DNA from: Agarivorans litoreus
GTDB taxonomy: Bacteria; Pseudomonadota; Gammaproteobacteria; Enterobacterales; Celerinatantimonadaceae
DNA length: 64,000 nucleotides
Assembly: GCF_019649015.1 (NCBI RefSeq)
Contig: NZ_BLPI01000001.1
Span: 763,501-827,500, forward strand
Direction of reading: 5' to 3'
Shown here: positions 46,319 to 59,407 of the stretch, one piece after another
Numbering within the stretch: the stretch's first letter is position 1
How the letters are laid out: every line of letters begins with the position of its first letter
The notes under the pieces: generated by a model
The model's input: the letters and a program-made list of their open reading frames with translations, nothing else
What the model was told of the DNA's origin: nothing
Databases searched by the model: none
Made by a program: the position numbers and the translations under genes

Positions 46319-47122
46319 CTAGAGTGCCGGTAGATACTTAGCTGGATCTACTGACTTTCCTTTGAAACGGATCTCAAAATGTAATCGCGTATCGGTTGTT
46401 CCTGTATCGCCCATATCGGCGATGTGTTGTCCTACTGCTACTTGCTGTTTTTCTTTGACACGTAAACGACTGTTATGAGCGTAAGCACTTAAATAATCAT
46501 CGTTGTGTTTTATTATTATTAGTTTTCCGTAACCCCGTAATGCACTACCAGCATACACCACTCGACCCGGTGCTGAAGCTACGATTTTTTGGCCTTGCTT
46601 ACCACCAATATCTAGACCTTTATTACCATTCTCTTTATTGGAGAAACCCTTGATAATATTGCCTTTTGTTGGCCAAACCCAACCTTTTACGGAACCTGTT
46701 TGAGCCTTGTTTGTAAGCTTCGACGAGTTTTTAGCGTATGCCTTTGTTGACGTTGATTCAAGTTCTTTTGATGATTTTTTAACATCTTTAACTTGCGGCT
46801 TCACAGTTTTATGCTTGTTGGTTTTAGCTTTGCTGGTTTTAACACTGCTAGCTTTTAGATTTATAGTTTGACCAACATATATTGTGTATGGTGGCGGAAT
46901 ATTATTTCTTTTTGCTAATTGTTCGGGGTCGATCCCAGCCCGCCAAGCAATCGAGTACAGTGTTTCGCCTTTTTTTACTTTATAACTGGCGCTATTTAGG
47001 ACACCTCGGGTCTCGTCGTTATAAGTTCCAGCATTAGTAACTGGCGCGGGGCCGCCTTCTCGACTACACCCTTGTAGCAAGCAAACGAGAACGATTAACC
47101 CCAAATAGCGCCAGTAATTCAT
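46319..47122 (-). CDS. nlpD: Murein hydrolase activator NlpD
   Basis: The 267-residue outer-membrane lipoprotein has a lipobox (CLLQGC, Cys19), a LysM domain (about 52-98; YKVKKGETLYSIAWRAG), a Lys/Ser/Thr-rich linker and a LytM-type domain (about 150-265). The LytM domain lacks the full HxxxD/HxH zinc set (GLDIGG, RLHFEIRF), as in E. coli NlpD, which activates the amidase AmiC rather than cutting peptidoglycan. It sits between the YqaA-type membrane gene and rpoS. Confidence 0.95.
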   Translation of the reverse strand: MNYWRYLGLIVLVCLLQGCSREGGPAPVTNAGTYNDETRGVLNSASYKVKKGETLYSIAWRAGIDPEQLAKRNNIPPPYTIYVGQTINLKASSVKTSKAKTNKHKTVKPQVKDVKKSSKELESTSTKAYAKNSSKLTNKAQTGSVKGWVWPTKGNIIKGFSNKENGNKGLDIGGKQGQKIVASAPGRVVYAGSALRGYGKLIIIKHNDDYLSAYAHNSRLRVKEKQQVAVGQHIADMGDTGTTDTRLHFEIRFKGKSVDPAKYLPAL

Positions 47123-47126
47123 AGTG

Positions 47127-47705
47127 TTAACGAAGCAGCAAGTACGCTACCACAGCTAACACCACAACTAACCAGCCTAATATTTCTACATATTTACGAA
47201 GTTGGGCTTCCATTTTTTCGCCACCCCACATCATCAAGCCAGCCACTAGGTAAAAGCGCATACCGCGACCAACTAAAGAGATAAGCAAAAACGGGATGAA
47301 TGCCATATTCAGAATACCGGCAGTTAAAGTGAAGACCTTGTAGGGAACTGGGGTGAAGCTAGCCACAAAAATTACTAATACCCCCCACTTTTCAAACCAT
47401 TCAAAGGCCACATCCATTTTGTGTTGGTAGCCGACCGATTTAATCAGCGGCTCCACAAGAGGCTCGTAGAAAAACTGACCTAAGGCATAACCCAAAGCCG
47501 CCCCTAATACTGAGAAAATAGTTGCCAACATAGCAAAGCGTAATGCTTTATTAGGGCGAGAAAGCGCCATAGGCGCTAGCATGACATCGACAGGAATAGG
47601 CCAAAAGATAGATTCTATAAAACTCATCCCTGAAAGATAACGTACCGCATGGCGGTGCTCAGACCACGTCATCACTCTATCGTATAAGGCACTAAAAATT
47701 TTCAC
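47127..47705 (-). CDS. DedA/YqaA-type membrane protein (VTT domain)
   Basis: The 192-residue protein has about four to five hydrophobic segments and a VTT-type core ([26 protein letters not shown], then [19 protein letters not shown]). It is widespread between pcm and nlpD in marine gammaproteobacteria. Related DedA proteins help with lipid-carrier flipping and membrane homeostasis; the role here is unknown. It overlaps pcm by 4 bp and ends 5 bp before nlpD, so it belongs to the surE-pcm-nlpD-rpoS set. Confidence 0.85.
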   Translation of the reverse strand: MKIFSALYDRVMTWSEHRHAVRYLSGMSFIESIFWPIPVDVMLAPMALSRPNKALRFAMLATIFSVLGAALGYALGQFFYEPLVEPLIKSVGYQHKMDVAFEWFEKWGVLVIFVASFTPVPYKVFTLTAGILNMAFIPFLLISLVGRGMRFYLVAGLMMWGGEKMEAQLRKYVEILGWLVVVLAVVAYLLLR

Positions 47706-48343
47706 GCTAATTCACCATTAATTAAAGGAACAAAACGAACGGGTTCAAGATTACGTTGGGTAAAACCTTGGGTTTGTTTTTCTACTAAGATAAGCGACTG
47801 TTGCTGCTGTTGCTCACCTACTGGAATAATCATTTGACCGCCTACACTTAATTGCTCAACTAATGCTTGCGGAATAGCTGCTGCAGCGGCAGTTACAATA
47901 ATTGCGTCGAATGGCCCTTTGCTTGCCCAACCTTGCCAACCATCGCCATGTTTTGTTGCAACATTATGTAAATCGAGCATTTTTAAGCGGCGTTTAGCTT
48001 GAAACTGCAACGTTTTAATCCGTTCAACTGAGTAAACTTGGTCGACTAAAGAAGCTAAAACCGCAGTTTGATAACCCGAACCGGTGCCAATTTCGAGCAC
48101 TTTTTTTGGCTGTGTTTGCAGCAATATTTCAGTCATTTTGGCCACAATATAAGGTTGAGATAAGGTTTGCCCTTGACCAATTGGCAAGGCCGTATTATCC
48201 CAAGCTTGATGTGCAAGTGCTTCATCAATGAAATACTGTCGGGGTAGTTTAGCGATAGCGTTCAAAACGGCTTGATTTTGTATACCGTGTTGACGTAGTT
48301 GATTCACCAATTTCACACTATTTGGGCTTTCGCCAAATTGCAT
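47702..48343 (-). CDS. pcm: Protein-L-isoaspartate O-methyltransferase
   Basis: The 213-residue SAM-dependent enzyme repairs isoaspartyl residues in aged proteins. The SAM motif [16 protein letters not shown] and the substrate loop [19 protein letters not shown] are clear. ATG 48343 ([13 protein letters not shown]) is chosen because it overlaps the surE stop as TAATG; an open extension upstream is only surE read in another frame. It overlaps the next gene by 4 bp. Confidence 0.95.
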   Translation of the reverse strand: MQFGESPNSVKLVNQLRQHGIQNQAVLNAIAKLPRQYFIDEALAHQAWDNTALPIGQGQTLSQPYIVAKMTEILLQTQPKKVLEIGTGSGYQTAVLASLVDQVYSVERIKTLQFQAKRRLKMLDLHNVATKHGDGWQGWASKGPFDAIIVTAAAAAIPQALVEQLSVGGQMIIPVGEQQQQQSLILVEKQTQGFTQRNLEPVRFVPLINGELA

Positions 48344-49098
48344 TACCTTGCCTCCCAATCCTTGATCCATGTGTCTAGTTTGCCAATAAAGCTGTGGGCT
48401 GTCATATCTATTGTTAAAGGTGTTATTGATACATAGCCCTGAGCAACTGCGTGAAAGTCGGTGCCTTCTCCTGCATCTTGCTTTTCTCCAGGTGGACCAA
48501 GCCAATAAATGTCATGGCCACGTGGGTCTTGTTGTTTAACCATCACTTCTGCACGATGCCGGCTACCAGCCCGAGTTACCTTTACGCCCTTAATCTGCTC
48601 CATTGCTAAATCAGGAACATTCACATTAAGAATTTGATTACTCGGTAAGGCATGCTCGCGCAGTTGCTTAATCAACTTTAAAGTTACTTCTGCAGCGGTT
48701 TGATAGTGCTTCCCTTCACTGCCTACTAACGATACAGCAATCGCGGGTAAACCCAAGTTTCTTCCTTCCATTGCTGCAGCAACGGTACCAGAATATAGTA
48801 CGTCATCACCTAGGTTGGCCCCTGCGTTAATACCCGCCACCACGAGTTCTGGCGGCTCATCCACTAACTCGTTAATCGCCAGATGCACGCAGTCTGTGGG
48901 CGTCCCCTTAACAGAGATAGTTTGTTCATCTAAATGCACAATGCGTAAGGGGTTTTCTAGAGTTAAAGAGTTACTGGCACCGCTACAATTGCGGTCTGGA
49001 GCAACTGTTAACACTGGCGCTAGTTGCTTTAAGCACTGCGCTAAGCATTGAATGCCAGGTGCATGAATACCATCATCATTACTCACTAATATGGTCAT
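48343..49098 (-). CDS. surE: 5'/3'-nucleotidase SurE
   Basis: The phosphatase of about 251 residues begins [15 protein letters not shown], whose DD pair binds the metal, and contains [26 protein letters not shown]. It removes phosphate from nucleoside monophosphates and is a stationary-phase survival factor. ATG 49098 is preferred over an in-frame GTG three codons earlier because AAGGTGAAGG precedes it. Its start overlaps the end of truD and its stop overlaps pcm. Confidence 0.95.
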   Translation of the reverse strand: MTILVSNDDGIHAPGIQCLAQCLKQLAPVLTVAPDRNCSGASNSLTLENPLRIVHLDEQTISVKGTPTDCVHLAINELVDEPPELVVAGINAGANLGDDVLYSGTVAAAMEGRNLGLPAIAVSLVGSEGKHYQTAAEVTLKLIKQLREHALPSNQILNVNVPDLAMEQIKGVKVTRAGSRHRAEVMVKQQDPRGHDIYWLGPPGEKQDAGEGTDFHAVAQGYVSITPLTIDMTAHSFIGKLDTWIKDWEAR

Positions 49099-50134
49099 GA
49101 CCTTCACCTTGGCAATTTACTATTTCACGCAATATGCTTGTTGCGTAGTTTCCAGCACTTAGGTAGAAGCTCAGTACTAAGTCATTGCCATCAAGCTTCG
49201 CGCTAAACTGTTGTGGTCTAAGCGCCAAAGCCCTGCGTTCCATCTTCAAACCTGCTTCACTCAAGCCTGAGATAATTAGTGGGTAGAGACTCAGCACACT
49301 TTGCTCAAAACGCAAAGCATCCGCTAGGCAAGCTAACTCTCCCTTCCCCACCATAGGTGCAGAAAGCTCAATTTCACCTTGCTGGAAACGCTCAACAATA
49401 TCTGCATCAATTTGCTCAGCAACAAAGTAAGCATTGCTGCTAGAGAACTTCATCACATCACCAGTTAGTAGCTCAGAAAAATGCTGCTGCGCTATTCGTT
49501 CACTTACTGCTCGGTTGAACACAAAGCTACGCGCAGCTGAGAGGTAAATACTGCGTTTATCGCGGTTTTTAATGCGCTTACCGGCAAACATAGCTAAAGC
49601 ACTGTCTATATTGCTGGCGCCTCGTCCAAAACGCTGCGCTCCGAAGTAATTTGGCACTCCCGCTTTTGCAACTAACTCGGCGCGGAATAACGCATCTTTC
49701 GCATCTGATACATCACGCAAACGGATCTTAAAATTGTTTCCAGACAAGGCCCCGCGTTTTAACTTCCGGTTATGCCGCTCAACGGCAACAACTTTCACCC
49801 CTTCGCCCAAGAGCTCGGGTAACTCAACATTAGGCTTTCCGGGCAACTGAATACTAAACCATTGAGTCGTTACCGCGTGACGATCCTTTAAACCCGCGTA
49901 GCTAATCACTTTAGGGCTTACTTGGCAGGCATCGGCCAGCATTTTTACCACCCATGAAGTATTTTCACCGGTTTTTTCCACCTTAACCATCATGTGTTCG
50001 CCATCGCCACTAAACTCAAAGGGCAATACTTCATCCACACAAAAATCAGCGGCTTGTTGTTTTAAGATACCGCTACTTTGTGGTTTACCATGGAGATAAT
50101 TGAGCTGGTTAATTTGCTCTAGATAATCACTCAC
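49079..50134 (-). CDS. truD: tRNA pseudouridine synthase D
   Basis: The 351-residue enzyme makes pseudouridine 13 in tRNA-Glu. The catalytic Asp lies in [17 protein letters not shown], and the family motifs [16 protein letters not shown] and [13 protein letters not shown] are intact. It overlaps ispF by 4 bp (ATGA) and surE by about 20 bp, the conserved ispDF-truD-surE-pcm arrangement. Confidence 0.96.
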   Translation of the reverse strand: MSDYLEQINQLNYLHGKPQSSGILKQQAADFCVDEVLPFEFSGDGEHMMVKVEKTGENTSWVVKMLADACQVSPKVISYAGLKDRHAVTTQWFSIQLPGKPNVELPELLGEGVKVVAVERHNRKLKRGALSGNNFKIRLRDVSDAKDALFRAELVAKAGVPNYFGAQRFGRGASNIDSALAMFAGKRIKNRDKRSIYLSAARSFVFNRAVSERIAQQHFSELLTGDVMKFSSSNAYFVAEQIDADIVERFQQGEIELSAPMVGKGELACLADALRFEQSVLSLYPLIISGLSEAGLKMERRALALRPQQFSAKLDGNDLVLSFYLSAGNYATSILREIVNCQGEGHDHISE

Positions 50135-50613
50135 TTAATTTTCTCCAGCAATACAACGGCGTGACTAGAGATGCCTTCTTTACGCCCTTCAAAACCAAGC
50201 TTTTCGGTTGTTGTGGCCTTTACATTAATTTGGCTTATATCGGCCTGCAAGTCTGCAGCAATATTTAGCCGCATAGCTCCTATGTGCGGCGCCATCTTAG
50301 GTGCTTGGGCCACAATGGTTAAATCAAGATTTGCCAGTTTAAAGCCGCGCTCAACTATCTGCGCGACCACTTGGCGTAATAAAATTCGCGAGTCTATGCC
50401 GGCATACGTCTGATCATTATCGGGGAAATGGTGACCAATATCGCCCAAGGCTAGTGCGCCTAACAACGCGTCACATAAAGCATGAAGAGCAACATCGCCA
50501 TCAGAGTGAGCAACAAATCCTTGCTCGTAAGGAATGGCAACACCAGCAACCATTAATGGGCCTTCTCCACCAAACTTGTGAACGTCAAAACCGTGGCCAA
50601 TGCGAATACTCAA
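50131..50613 (-). CDS. ispF: 2-C-methyl-D-erythritol 2,4-cyclodiphosphate synthase
   Basis: The 160-residue enzyme of the MEP isoprenoid pathway begins [14 protein letters not shown], whose Asp-x-His binds zinc, and contains [18 protein letters not shown] and the C-terminal [16 protein letters not shown]. It forms MEcPP from CDP-ME 2-phosphate. It abuts ispD and overlaps truD by 4 bp. Confidence 0.97.
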   Translation of the reverse strand: MSIRIGHGFDVHKFGGEGPLMVAGVAIPYEQGFVAHSDGDVALHALCDALLGALALGDIGHHFPDNDQTYAGIDSRILLRQVVAQIVERGFKLANLDLTIVAQAPKMAPHIGAMRLNIAADLQADISQINVKATTTEKLGFEGRKEGISSHAVVLLEKIK

Positions 50614-51318
50614 TTATATTTCCTCTTCATTCTGTTGCTGGCTGATAAACCATTTTGCTAAGGCCAAATCTTCTGGGCATGTCACTTTAATATTATCGCT
50701 ACGCCCAGTCACTAAGCTCACCGGGCAGTTTGCCCACTCCATAGCAGACGCTTCATCGGTAATCACTGCGCCAGTTAACAAGGCATTTTGTATATTGTCT
50801 TTAAGCTGCTTAACCTTAAACATTTGCGGGGTTAATGCATGCCAAAGCTGTTCTCTAGATATTGTTTGGGCAATTTTGCCACCGGCACCGCGTTTCATCG
50901 TATCGCGAACTTGAGTGGCTAAAATGCCACCACATTGCTGTTGCTCTACCGCGCTAATTAATTTGCTAATGTCACTTTGGGTAATACAAGGCCTGGCCGC
51001 ATCATGGACTAAAATCCATTCATCTTGCTTAGCCGCCTTGAGCCCAGCTAACACAGAGTCAGCCCGCTCATCACCACCAACCACCGTATTAATGCGTCCG
51101 TCTTTGGCTAAGGGTAATTGGTTAAACCAAGTGTCCTTGGGGTGCAATACAATGATTAAGTTTTTAATTGCAGGGTGGGATAAAAATACCTTAGCGGTAG
51201 TTTCTAAAATGGTCTGCTCACCTAAACGCAAATATTGTTTAGGAAGAGAGGCTTGCATACGACTGCCAATACCTGCGGCAGGTAACAGCGCAGTATATTG
51301 CTTGCATTGGGATTTCAT
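50614..51318 (-). CDS. ispD: 2-C-methyl-D-erythritol 4-phosphate cytidylyltransferase
   Basis: The 234-residue nucleotidyltransferase has LLPAAGIGSRMQASLPKQYL (CTP binding), VHDAARPCI and TDEASAMEW. It makes CDP-ME in the MEP pathway. Its stop directly abuts the ispF start, and ftsB lies 23 bp upstream, a conserved ftsB-ispD-ispF order. Confidence 0.97.
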   Translation of the reverse strand: MKSQCKQYTALLPAAGIGSRMQASLPKQYLRLGEQTILETTAKVFLSHPAIKNLIIVLHPKDTWFNQLPLAKDGRINTVVGGDERADSVLAGLKAAKQDEWILVHDAARPCITQSDISKLISAVEQQQCGGILATQVRDTMKRGAGGKIAQTISREQLWHALTPQMFKVKQLKDNIQNALLTGAVITDEASAMEWANCPVSLVTGRSDNIKVTCPEDLALAKWFISQQQNEEEI

Positions 51319-51341
51319 GAAATGTTGATACTCGGAGCCAC

Positions 51342-51629
51342 TTATTGTTCTATTTCGGAGGACGGAATTATGCGATAAAAAGTTTCACCCTGCTTAATCA
51401 TGCCAAGTTCATTACGCGCATGCTCTTCTACCGCGTCTAAACCGCTGCGTAAATCAGCAATTTCGGCAACTAACACCGAGTTTCTCTGCGCTAATTCTTG
51501 ATTTGCTAAGTCATGCTTGGTGACCTCTTCACGCAGCGCGAAGTAGTCATTAAGCGAGTTTTTGCCAAACCACAGTTGATACTGCAACAGCAAAACAATC
51601 AATATCAGTAAAATCTTAAACGAACGCAT
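51342..51629 (-). CDS. ftsB: Cell division protein FtsB
   Basis: The 95-residue bitopic membrane protein has one N-terminal helix (FKILLILIVLLLQYQLWF) and a periplasmic coiled coil (about 28-70), ending in the family segment ARNELGMIKQGETFYRI. It forms the FtsQBL complex that licenses septal peptidoglycan synthesis. It lies between eno and ispD as in most gammaproteobacteria. Confidence 0.95.
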   Translation of the reverse strand: MRSFKILLILIVLLLQYQLWFGKNSLNDYFALREEVTKHDLANQELAQRNSVLVAEIADLRSGLDAVEEHARNELGMIKQGETFYRIIPSSEIEQ

Positions 51630-51708
51630 GGTTCCTCCCTAACAGAGATAATCCCATAAAGCCGTTTGTTACTCCATAAGCAGCGTGTTATTTATCTAAA
51701 TCCTAGGC

Positions 51709-51739
51709 AAAAAAAATCCCCGCTAGTGCGAGGATTTTT
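51709..51739 (-). terminator. Terminator of eno
   Basis: On the minus strand AAAAATCCTCG ... CGGGGATTTTTTTT forms a stem with a short loop and a long T-tract, about 27 nt past the eno stop. Confidence 0.85.
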
Positions 51740-51765
51740 AAAGCTATCGGCTTAATTCTAAAGAA

Positions 51766-53076
<1,311 letters not shown>

Positions 53077-53127
53077 CTATATAAATGAACTTATAACTCT
53101 CTAAAAAACATTACTCGCTAATTGAGT

Positions 53128-54783
<1,656 letters not shown>

Positions 54784-54893
54784 TTAAGGGCGTATCTGCG
54801 ATACTTGGACGGGGGCATAGTATAGCAAAGCCTCTTTAACACCACAATCAATGTCACTCTATCAAGACTAAGATTTAGTGGTTTTGTTGTAAA

Positions 54894-55709
54894 TCAATTT
54901 TTGTAATTTTCTTTCACTTTATCCCACAGCGCGTCCATCTCTTCTAGGCTCATTTCTTCGAGTGTTTTTCCCAAATACCTCGCTAGCGCCTCTACACCCT
55001 GGAATCGCCTCGTGAATTTTTGATTAGCTTGGCGCAACAAGTCTTCTGCATCAAAGTCACAGGCGCGGGCTAAATTTACGCAAGAAAACAACAAATCGCC
55101 AATTTCTTCAGCAATATGCTGTTGATTTTTCTCCGCGATAGCTTGTGTAACTTCCAGTATTTCTTCATTTACCTTATCAATCACTGGAGTGACACCTGGC
55201 CAATCAAAACCAACATTGGCGCAACGCTTTTGTAGTTTTTGCGCTCGGCTTAAAGCCGGAAGCGCCAAGGGCACATCATCTAAAACACTCACTCTGCTAG
55301 AGTGCGCTTTACTGGCGCGCTCTTTGGCTTTTTCAGCTTCCCAATTTTCTTTAATGGCCGCTTCATTCTTAAAAGCTTGTTCAGTGAAAACATGGGGATG
55401 ACGGCGAATAAGCTTCTCACAAATGCCATCCACCACATCGGCAAAGTCAAAGTCGCCTTGCTCTTTAGCAAATTGCGCGTAAAACACCACTTGAAATAGC
55501 ACATCACCTAACTCAAGCTTCACTTCTGAAAAGTCTGCTTGCTCTAAAGCTTGGTTAATTGCATCTGCCAGTTCGTAGGTTTCCTCAATAGTATAAGGAA
55601 CAATACTTTGCCAATCTTGTTTTTGGTCCCAAGGGCAGCCGGTTTCAGGGTCGCGCAGCTTCGACATAATGCTTAACAGCGTCTCTATGCTATATGGGCG
55701 TTGTGACAT
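54894..55709 (-). CDS. mazG: Nucleoside triphosphate pyrophosphohydrolase MazG
   Basis: The 271-residue protein has two MazG domains. The first has CPWDQKQDWQSIVPYTIEETYEL and LGDVLFQVVFYAQ; the second has KVNEEILEVTQAI and EEIGDLLFSCVNLAR, with the metal-binding EExxE/ExxD set. It hydrolyses NTPs and dNTPs to monophosphates and in E. coli lowers ppGpp effects. It lies 22 bp downstream of relA. Confidence 0.95.
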   Translation of the reverse strand: MSQRPYSIETLLSIMSKLRDPETGCPWDQKQDWQSIVPYTIEETYELADAINQALEQADFSEVKLELGDVLFQVVFYAQFAKEQGDFDFADVVDGICEKLIRRHPHVFTEQAFKNEAAIKENWEAEKAKERASKAHSSRVSVLDDVPLALPALSRAQKLQKRCANVGFDWPGVTPVIDKVNEEILEVTQAIAEKNQQHIAEEIGDLLFSCVNLARACDFDAEDLLRQANQKFTRRFQGVEALARYLGKTLEEMSLEEMDALWDKVKENYKN

Positions 55710-55731
55710 TGAAATGAAATTTCCTATGTTT

Positions 55732-57951
55732 TTAGCGTAAGCGACGCGCTTCGATAATGTGGTTTAGCTGATTTATTTTAGCTAATACCCGCGACAAGGT
55801 TTCAAGATTATATATCTCTACTTCCATATCGATAGTCGCAGTTTGGCTTTTAACATCTGAATGGCTTTGCATTCCCATTACATTGACTTTGTCATTAGCT
55901 AATACGGTAGTGATATCACGCAGTAAACCGCTTCTATCATTAGCAATAATGCGAATGGTTAAACTATAACTGCTGGCTGTATTATCGCCCCATACAGCAT
56001 CAATCACCCGCTCTGGGGTGCGACTTGCCAACTCAGCTAGCTGTTCACAGTCATGATTATGAATAGAAATGCCACGGCCTTGGGTAATAAACCCTTTAAT
56101 CACATCACCAGGAATCGGTTGACAGCACTTAGCTATATGAGTCATCAAATTACCGACCCCATCTACCACGATGGAATCTTTAGCCCGCTTTTTCTTTTGA
56201 CCGTGATGCACAGCCTTTTTAGCTATGGTTTCTAATGCTTGGCGATCTTCTTCTTCTGCGGTTGGTTTATTAAGTAAGGCCTGCAGGTGATGAACAAGCT
56301 GATTGAGCTTTACGTCACCAGCGCCAACTGCGGCAAGCAAATCATCAAGATTTTTTACATTGAATCGCTCAATACAAAGCTCGGCATCACTAAGTTTAAA
56401 ACCGTGTTTATGTAGCTCTGCTTCAAGCAGCTCTTTACCAACAACTTGGTTCTTATCTTTATCTTGTTTTTTAAACCAAGTAGCAATTTTATTGCGCGCA
56501 CGTGAAGACTTTACATAGCCCAAATTTGGATTGAGCCAATCACGGCTAGGGCTAGATTCTTTTTGGGTAATAATCTCTACCTGTTCACCAGTATGTAACT
56601 GATAGGTAAAGGGTACAATTCGTCCACCGATTTTAGCGCCGATACAACGATGCCCCACTTGGCTGTGTACGTAGTAAGCAAAGTCTAGCGGCGTAGAGCC
56701 GGCGGGTAAATCAATCACTTCCCCACTAGGTGTAAATACATATACCCGGTCGTCAAACACTTGAGAGCGCAGTTCCTCAAGCATGGCGCCATTTTCTGCA
56801 ATATCGTCTTGCCATGCTAATAGTTTACGCAGCCAAGCAATTTTGTCTTCAAAGTCGTTTCGGCCACCAGTACCACCTTCTTTATACTTCCAGTGCGCGG
56901 CCACACCAAGTTCAGATTCTTCGTGCATCTGCTTGGTTCTGATTTGTACTTCTATCGACTTACCTTCCGGCCCAATCACCACGGTATGAATAGATTGATA
57001 ACCATTGGGTTTTGGATTGGCCACGTAGTCGTCAAATTCGCTAGGAATATGGTGCCAAGAGGTATGTACTATGCCCAATATGGCATAACAATCTTGTAGT
57101 TTCTCTGCCACAATCCTAATTGCACGCACATCAAATAACTTATCGAAAGATAGGTCTTTTTTCTGCATTTTTCGCCAAATGCTATAAATGTGCTTTGGTC
57201 GACCATAAACTTGCGCATCAATGCCTGCAGCTTCAATATCCAGCTGTAACTTAGCTACAAAATCTTCAATATATTGGGTTCTTGCAAGGCGCTTTTCGTC
57301 CAGCTGCTTAGCGATTTGTTTGTAAGTAACCGGATGCAAGTAGCGAAAGGTAAAATCTTCTAACTCCCACTTTAATTGGCCAATACCCAAGCGGTTCGCT
57401 AGCGGAGCATAAATATCCTGGCTTTCTTTGGCCGCTAATACGCGGATCTCTTCTTCTTCATTTTTTACTTCTCGTAAAAAGCAAATACGCTCGGCCAACT
57501 TAATCACAATAGCGCGCACATCGCCCGCCATAGCCAGTAGCATCCGTCGCACGTTATCAATTTGCCCCGATGACAGGTTTTTGTTTTGACCTGTTCTCAG
57601 AGCTTTCATTGCGTCCATTTGCGCCGCATCGTGACGCAACTTAATCACTTCATCACTAAATTGTGGGCTAAGTTTTTCTTCTGCCAGTAACTTAGCATCA
57701 ACAAAAGGAAATAGCAGCGCAGCTTCCAAAGTTGGCAGATCCATGTTAAGGGTAATTAAGATTTCCACCATCTCCTTACCCTTAGTCAAACAACGATGGA
57801 TTTGGTCTTTATCTGCATCTAAAGCACGAAAGTAGTTGCTGGCGGCAAACAAATGCTGTTGATCTTCTACCGCAATATCAAGGCTAGCAACCCACTGATT
57901 CTCATCAAATAAAAGTTGTTCATTTAGATGTGTTTCTCGTACCGAAACCAT
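55732..57951 (-). CDS. relA: (p)ppGpp synthetase RelA
   Basis: The 739-residue protein has an N-terminal pseudo-hydrolase domain whose HD motif is degenerate (LLFPFVDAKLL), a synthetase domain (FDVRAIRIVAEKLQDCYAILG, PKPNGYQSIHTVVIG), a TGS domain, a zinc-finger-like region (AKCCQPIPGDVIKGFI) and an ACT domain. It makes ppGpp on starved ribosomes. Length is close to E. coli RelA (744). Neighbours rlmD, barA and mazG match E. coli. Confidence 0.97.
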   Translation of the reverse strand: MVSVRETHLNEQLLFDENQWVASLDIAVEDQQHLFAASNYFRALDADKDQIHRCLTKGKEMVEILITLNMDLPTLEAALLFPFVDAKLLAEEKLSPQFSDEVIKLRHDAAQMDAMKALRTGQNKNLSSGQIDNVRRMLLAMAGDVRAIVIKLAERICFLREVKNEEEEIRVLAAKESQDIYAPLANRLGIGQLKWELEDFTFRYLHPVTYKQIAKQLDEKRLARTQYIEDFVAKLQLDIEAAGIDAQVYGRPKHIYSIWRKMQKKDLSFDKLFDVRAIRIVAEKLQDCYAILGIVHTSWHHIPSEFDDYVANPKPNGYQSIHTVVIGPEGKSIEVQIRTKQMHEESELGVAAHWKYKEGGTGGRNDFEDKIAWLRKLLAWQDDIAENGAMLEELRSQVFDDRVYVFTPSGEVIDLPAGSTPLDFAYYVHSQVGHRCIGAKIGGRIVPFTYQLHTGEQVEIITQKESSPSRDWLNPNLGYVKSSRARNKIATWFKKQDKDKNQVVGKELLEAELHKHGFKLSDAELCIERFNVKNLDDLLAAVGAGDVKLNQLVHHLQALLNKPTAEEEDRQALETIAKKAVHHGQKKKRAKDSIVVDGVGNLMTHIAKCCQPIPGDVIKGFITQGRGISIHNHDCEQLAELASRTPERVIDAVWGDNTASSYSLTIRIIANDRSGLLRDITTVLANDKVNVMGMQSHSDVKSQTATIDMEVEIYNLETLSRVLAKINQLNHIIEARRLR

Positions 57952-58002
57952 ACAACAAAAATTCCTATATCAATGCTACCAACACTGGTTGCTCATCAAC
58001 CA

Positions 58003-59313
58003 TTAACGCTCAAATAAAGCCATTGTTTCTACATGTTCAGTGTGTGCGAACATATCTACTAAAGCTATTTTACTTAAGCGATAACCCGCCTGTTTAAGCA
58101 CTTTGGCATCTCTGGCTAAGGTAGCAGGATTACATGAGACATATACTACGGTGCTTGGACTAAGCTTGGCAACCTGTGAAATGGCTAGTTTTGCCCCAGC
58201 TCGAGCAGGATCGAGTAATACTTTATTAACCTTGGTTTTCTGCCAGGCTTTAGCCGTTTCAACTTGTTCTAAATCGCCACTAAATGCGCTAATGTTGCTA
58301 AAACCATTTGCTTCAGCATTAACGAGCACTTGCTTAGTCATTGCTGTAACGCCTTCAACCGCAATCACTTGCTGCGCATTTTGTGCCAGAGCCAAACTAA
58401 AATTACCGATGCCGGCATACAAATCCAATATTTGGTCCTTTGCACAAGGCTGTAACCACTCTAAAGCCTGAGAAACCAGAGCTTGGTTCATGGCTTCATT
58501 CACTTGAATGAAATCACCGGGCGTGAAAGCTAAGCGCAAGCCCTGTTCAGCCAAATCGTAGTAAGCCTGCTCGCCCATCAAATAACTCGATTGCTCATCG
58601 GTGGCAATGACTAGGGCTATTGAATATTGCTGAGCAAAGCTGCGTAATTGCGCTGCAATTTTATCGGAAGGCTGGTTACGAACACGGATCCGGCAAACAA
58701 TTTGCGGCTGGCAGTCAATAAGCTCGATATGACCTAAATTGATAGACTTTGGCCATGTTTTTAATAATTGCTGAAGGGGCACCAGTAGAGCCGACAGTTG
58801 TGGTTTAAGCACAATGCATTCTGATATAGCCACAATGTCTTTGCTGGATTTTTGACGAAAACCAAGCTGCCAACCACGCTGCTTATCAAACCAAGTGCTC
58901 AAACGGGTAGCGCGTCGGTAATGCCAATCATCTCCACTTAATATTTCAAACTCGGGCAAGTCTTGATAACCAGACTGGCGGCTGATGAGCTCAGCTACCG
59001 CTTTTAGTTTGTAATCTCGCTGAGCTTGGGCCGACAAATACTGGGCACTACATCCGCCACACTGTTGGTAGAACTGGCAAGCAGGCTCGATACGCTGGGG
59101 CGCATCATTTAAACGTTTAAGTAACTTAGCTGGGCCCGATTTAGCGCTTGGCAATACATCAACCCGCTCTCCAGGCAACACCCCGTCAACAAAATAGGTT
59201 TTGCCTTGGTGTTTTACCACTCCGTTTAAATGGTGATCAAGCGCTAGAACCTGAGCGTCTCTAATTGCCTTTATCGAGGTTGATTTTGCTTTTGCTTTAA
59301 AAAATTGGGCCAT
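58003..59313 (-). CDS. rlmD: 23S rRNA (uracil-1939-C5)-methyltransferase RlmD
   Basis: The 436-residue enzyme has a TRAM domain (about 15-70), the iron-sulfur cysteines in CQFYQQCGGCSAQY, and a SAM methyltransferase domain with LDLYAGIGNFSLALA and the catalytic Cys in VVYVSCNPATLARD. It forms m5U1939 in 23S rRNA. It is divergent from barA across 94 bp, as in E. coli. Confidence 0.96.
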   Translation of the reverse strand: MAQFFKAKAKSTSIKAIRDAQVLALDHHLNGVVKHQGKTYFVDGVLPGERVDVLPSAKSGPAKLLKRLNDAPQRIEPACQFYQQCGGCSAQYLSAQAQRDYKLKAVAELISRQSGYQDLPEFEILSGDDWHYRRATRLSTWFDKQRGWQLGFRQKSSKDIVAISECIVLKPQLSALLVPLQQLLKTWPKSINLGHIELIDCQPQIVCRIRVRNQPSDKIAAQLRSFAQQYSIALVIATDEQSSYLMGEQAYYDLAEQGLRLAFTPGDFIQVNEAMNQALVSQALEWLQPCAKDQILDLYAGIGNFSLALAQNAQQVIAVEGVTAMTKQVLVNAEANGFSNISAFSGDLEQVETAKAWQKTKVNKVLLDPARAGAKLAISQVAKLSPSTVVYVSCNPATLARDAKVLKQAGYRLSKIALVDMFAHTEHVETMALFER

Positions 59314-59407
59314 AGAAGAGACTTATTTACTCGGTGAATACAAAAAAGGACGGGCTTATGTCATCATAAGCGATTGGAACCATGTCATTTTCCCATAAGA
59401 AACGTTT

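Noticed and set aside
48343-48505. A longer N-terminus for pcm
   Set aside because: The extra residues are surE read in another frame; the TAATG overlap at 48343 fits family length.
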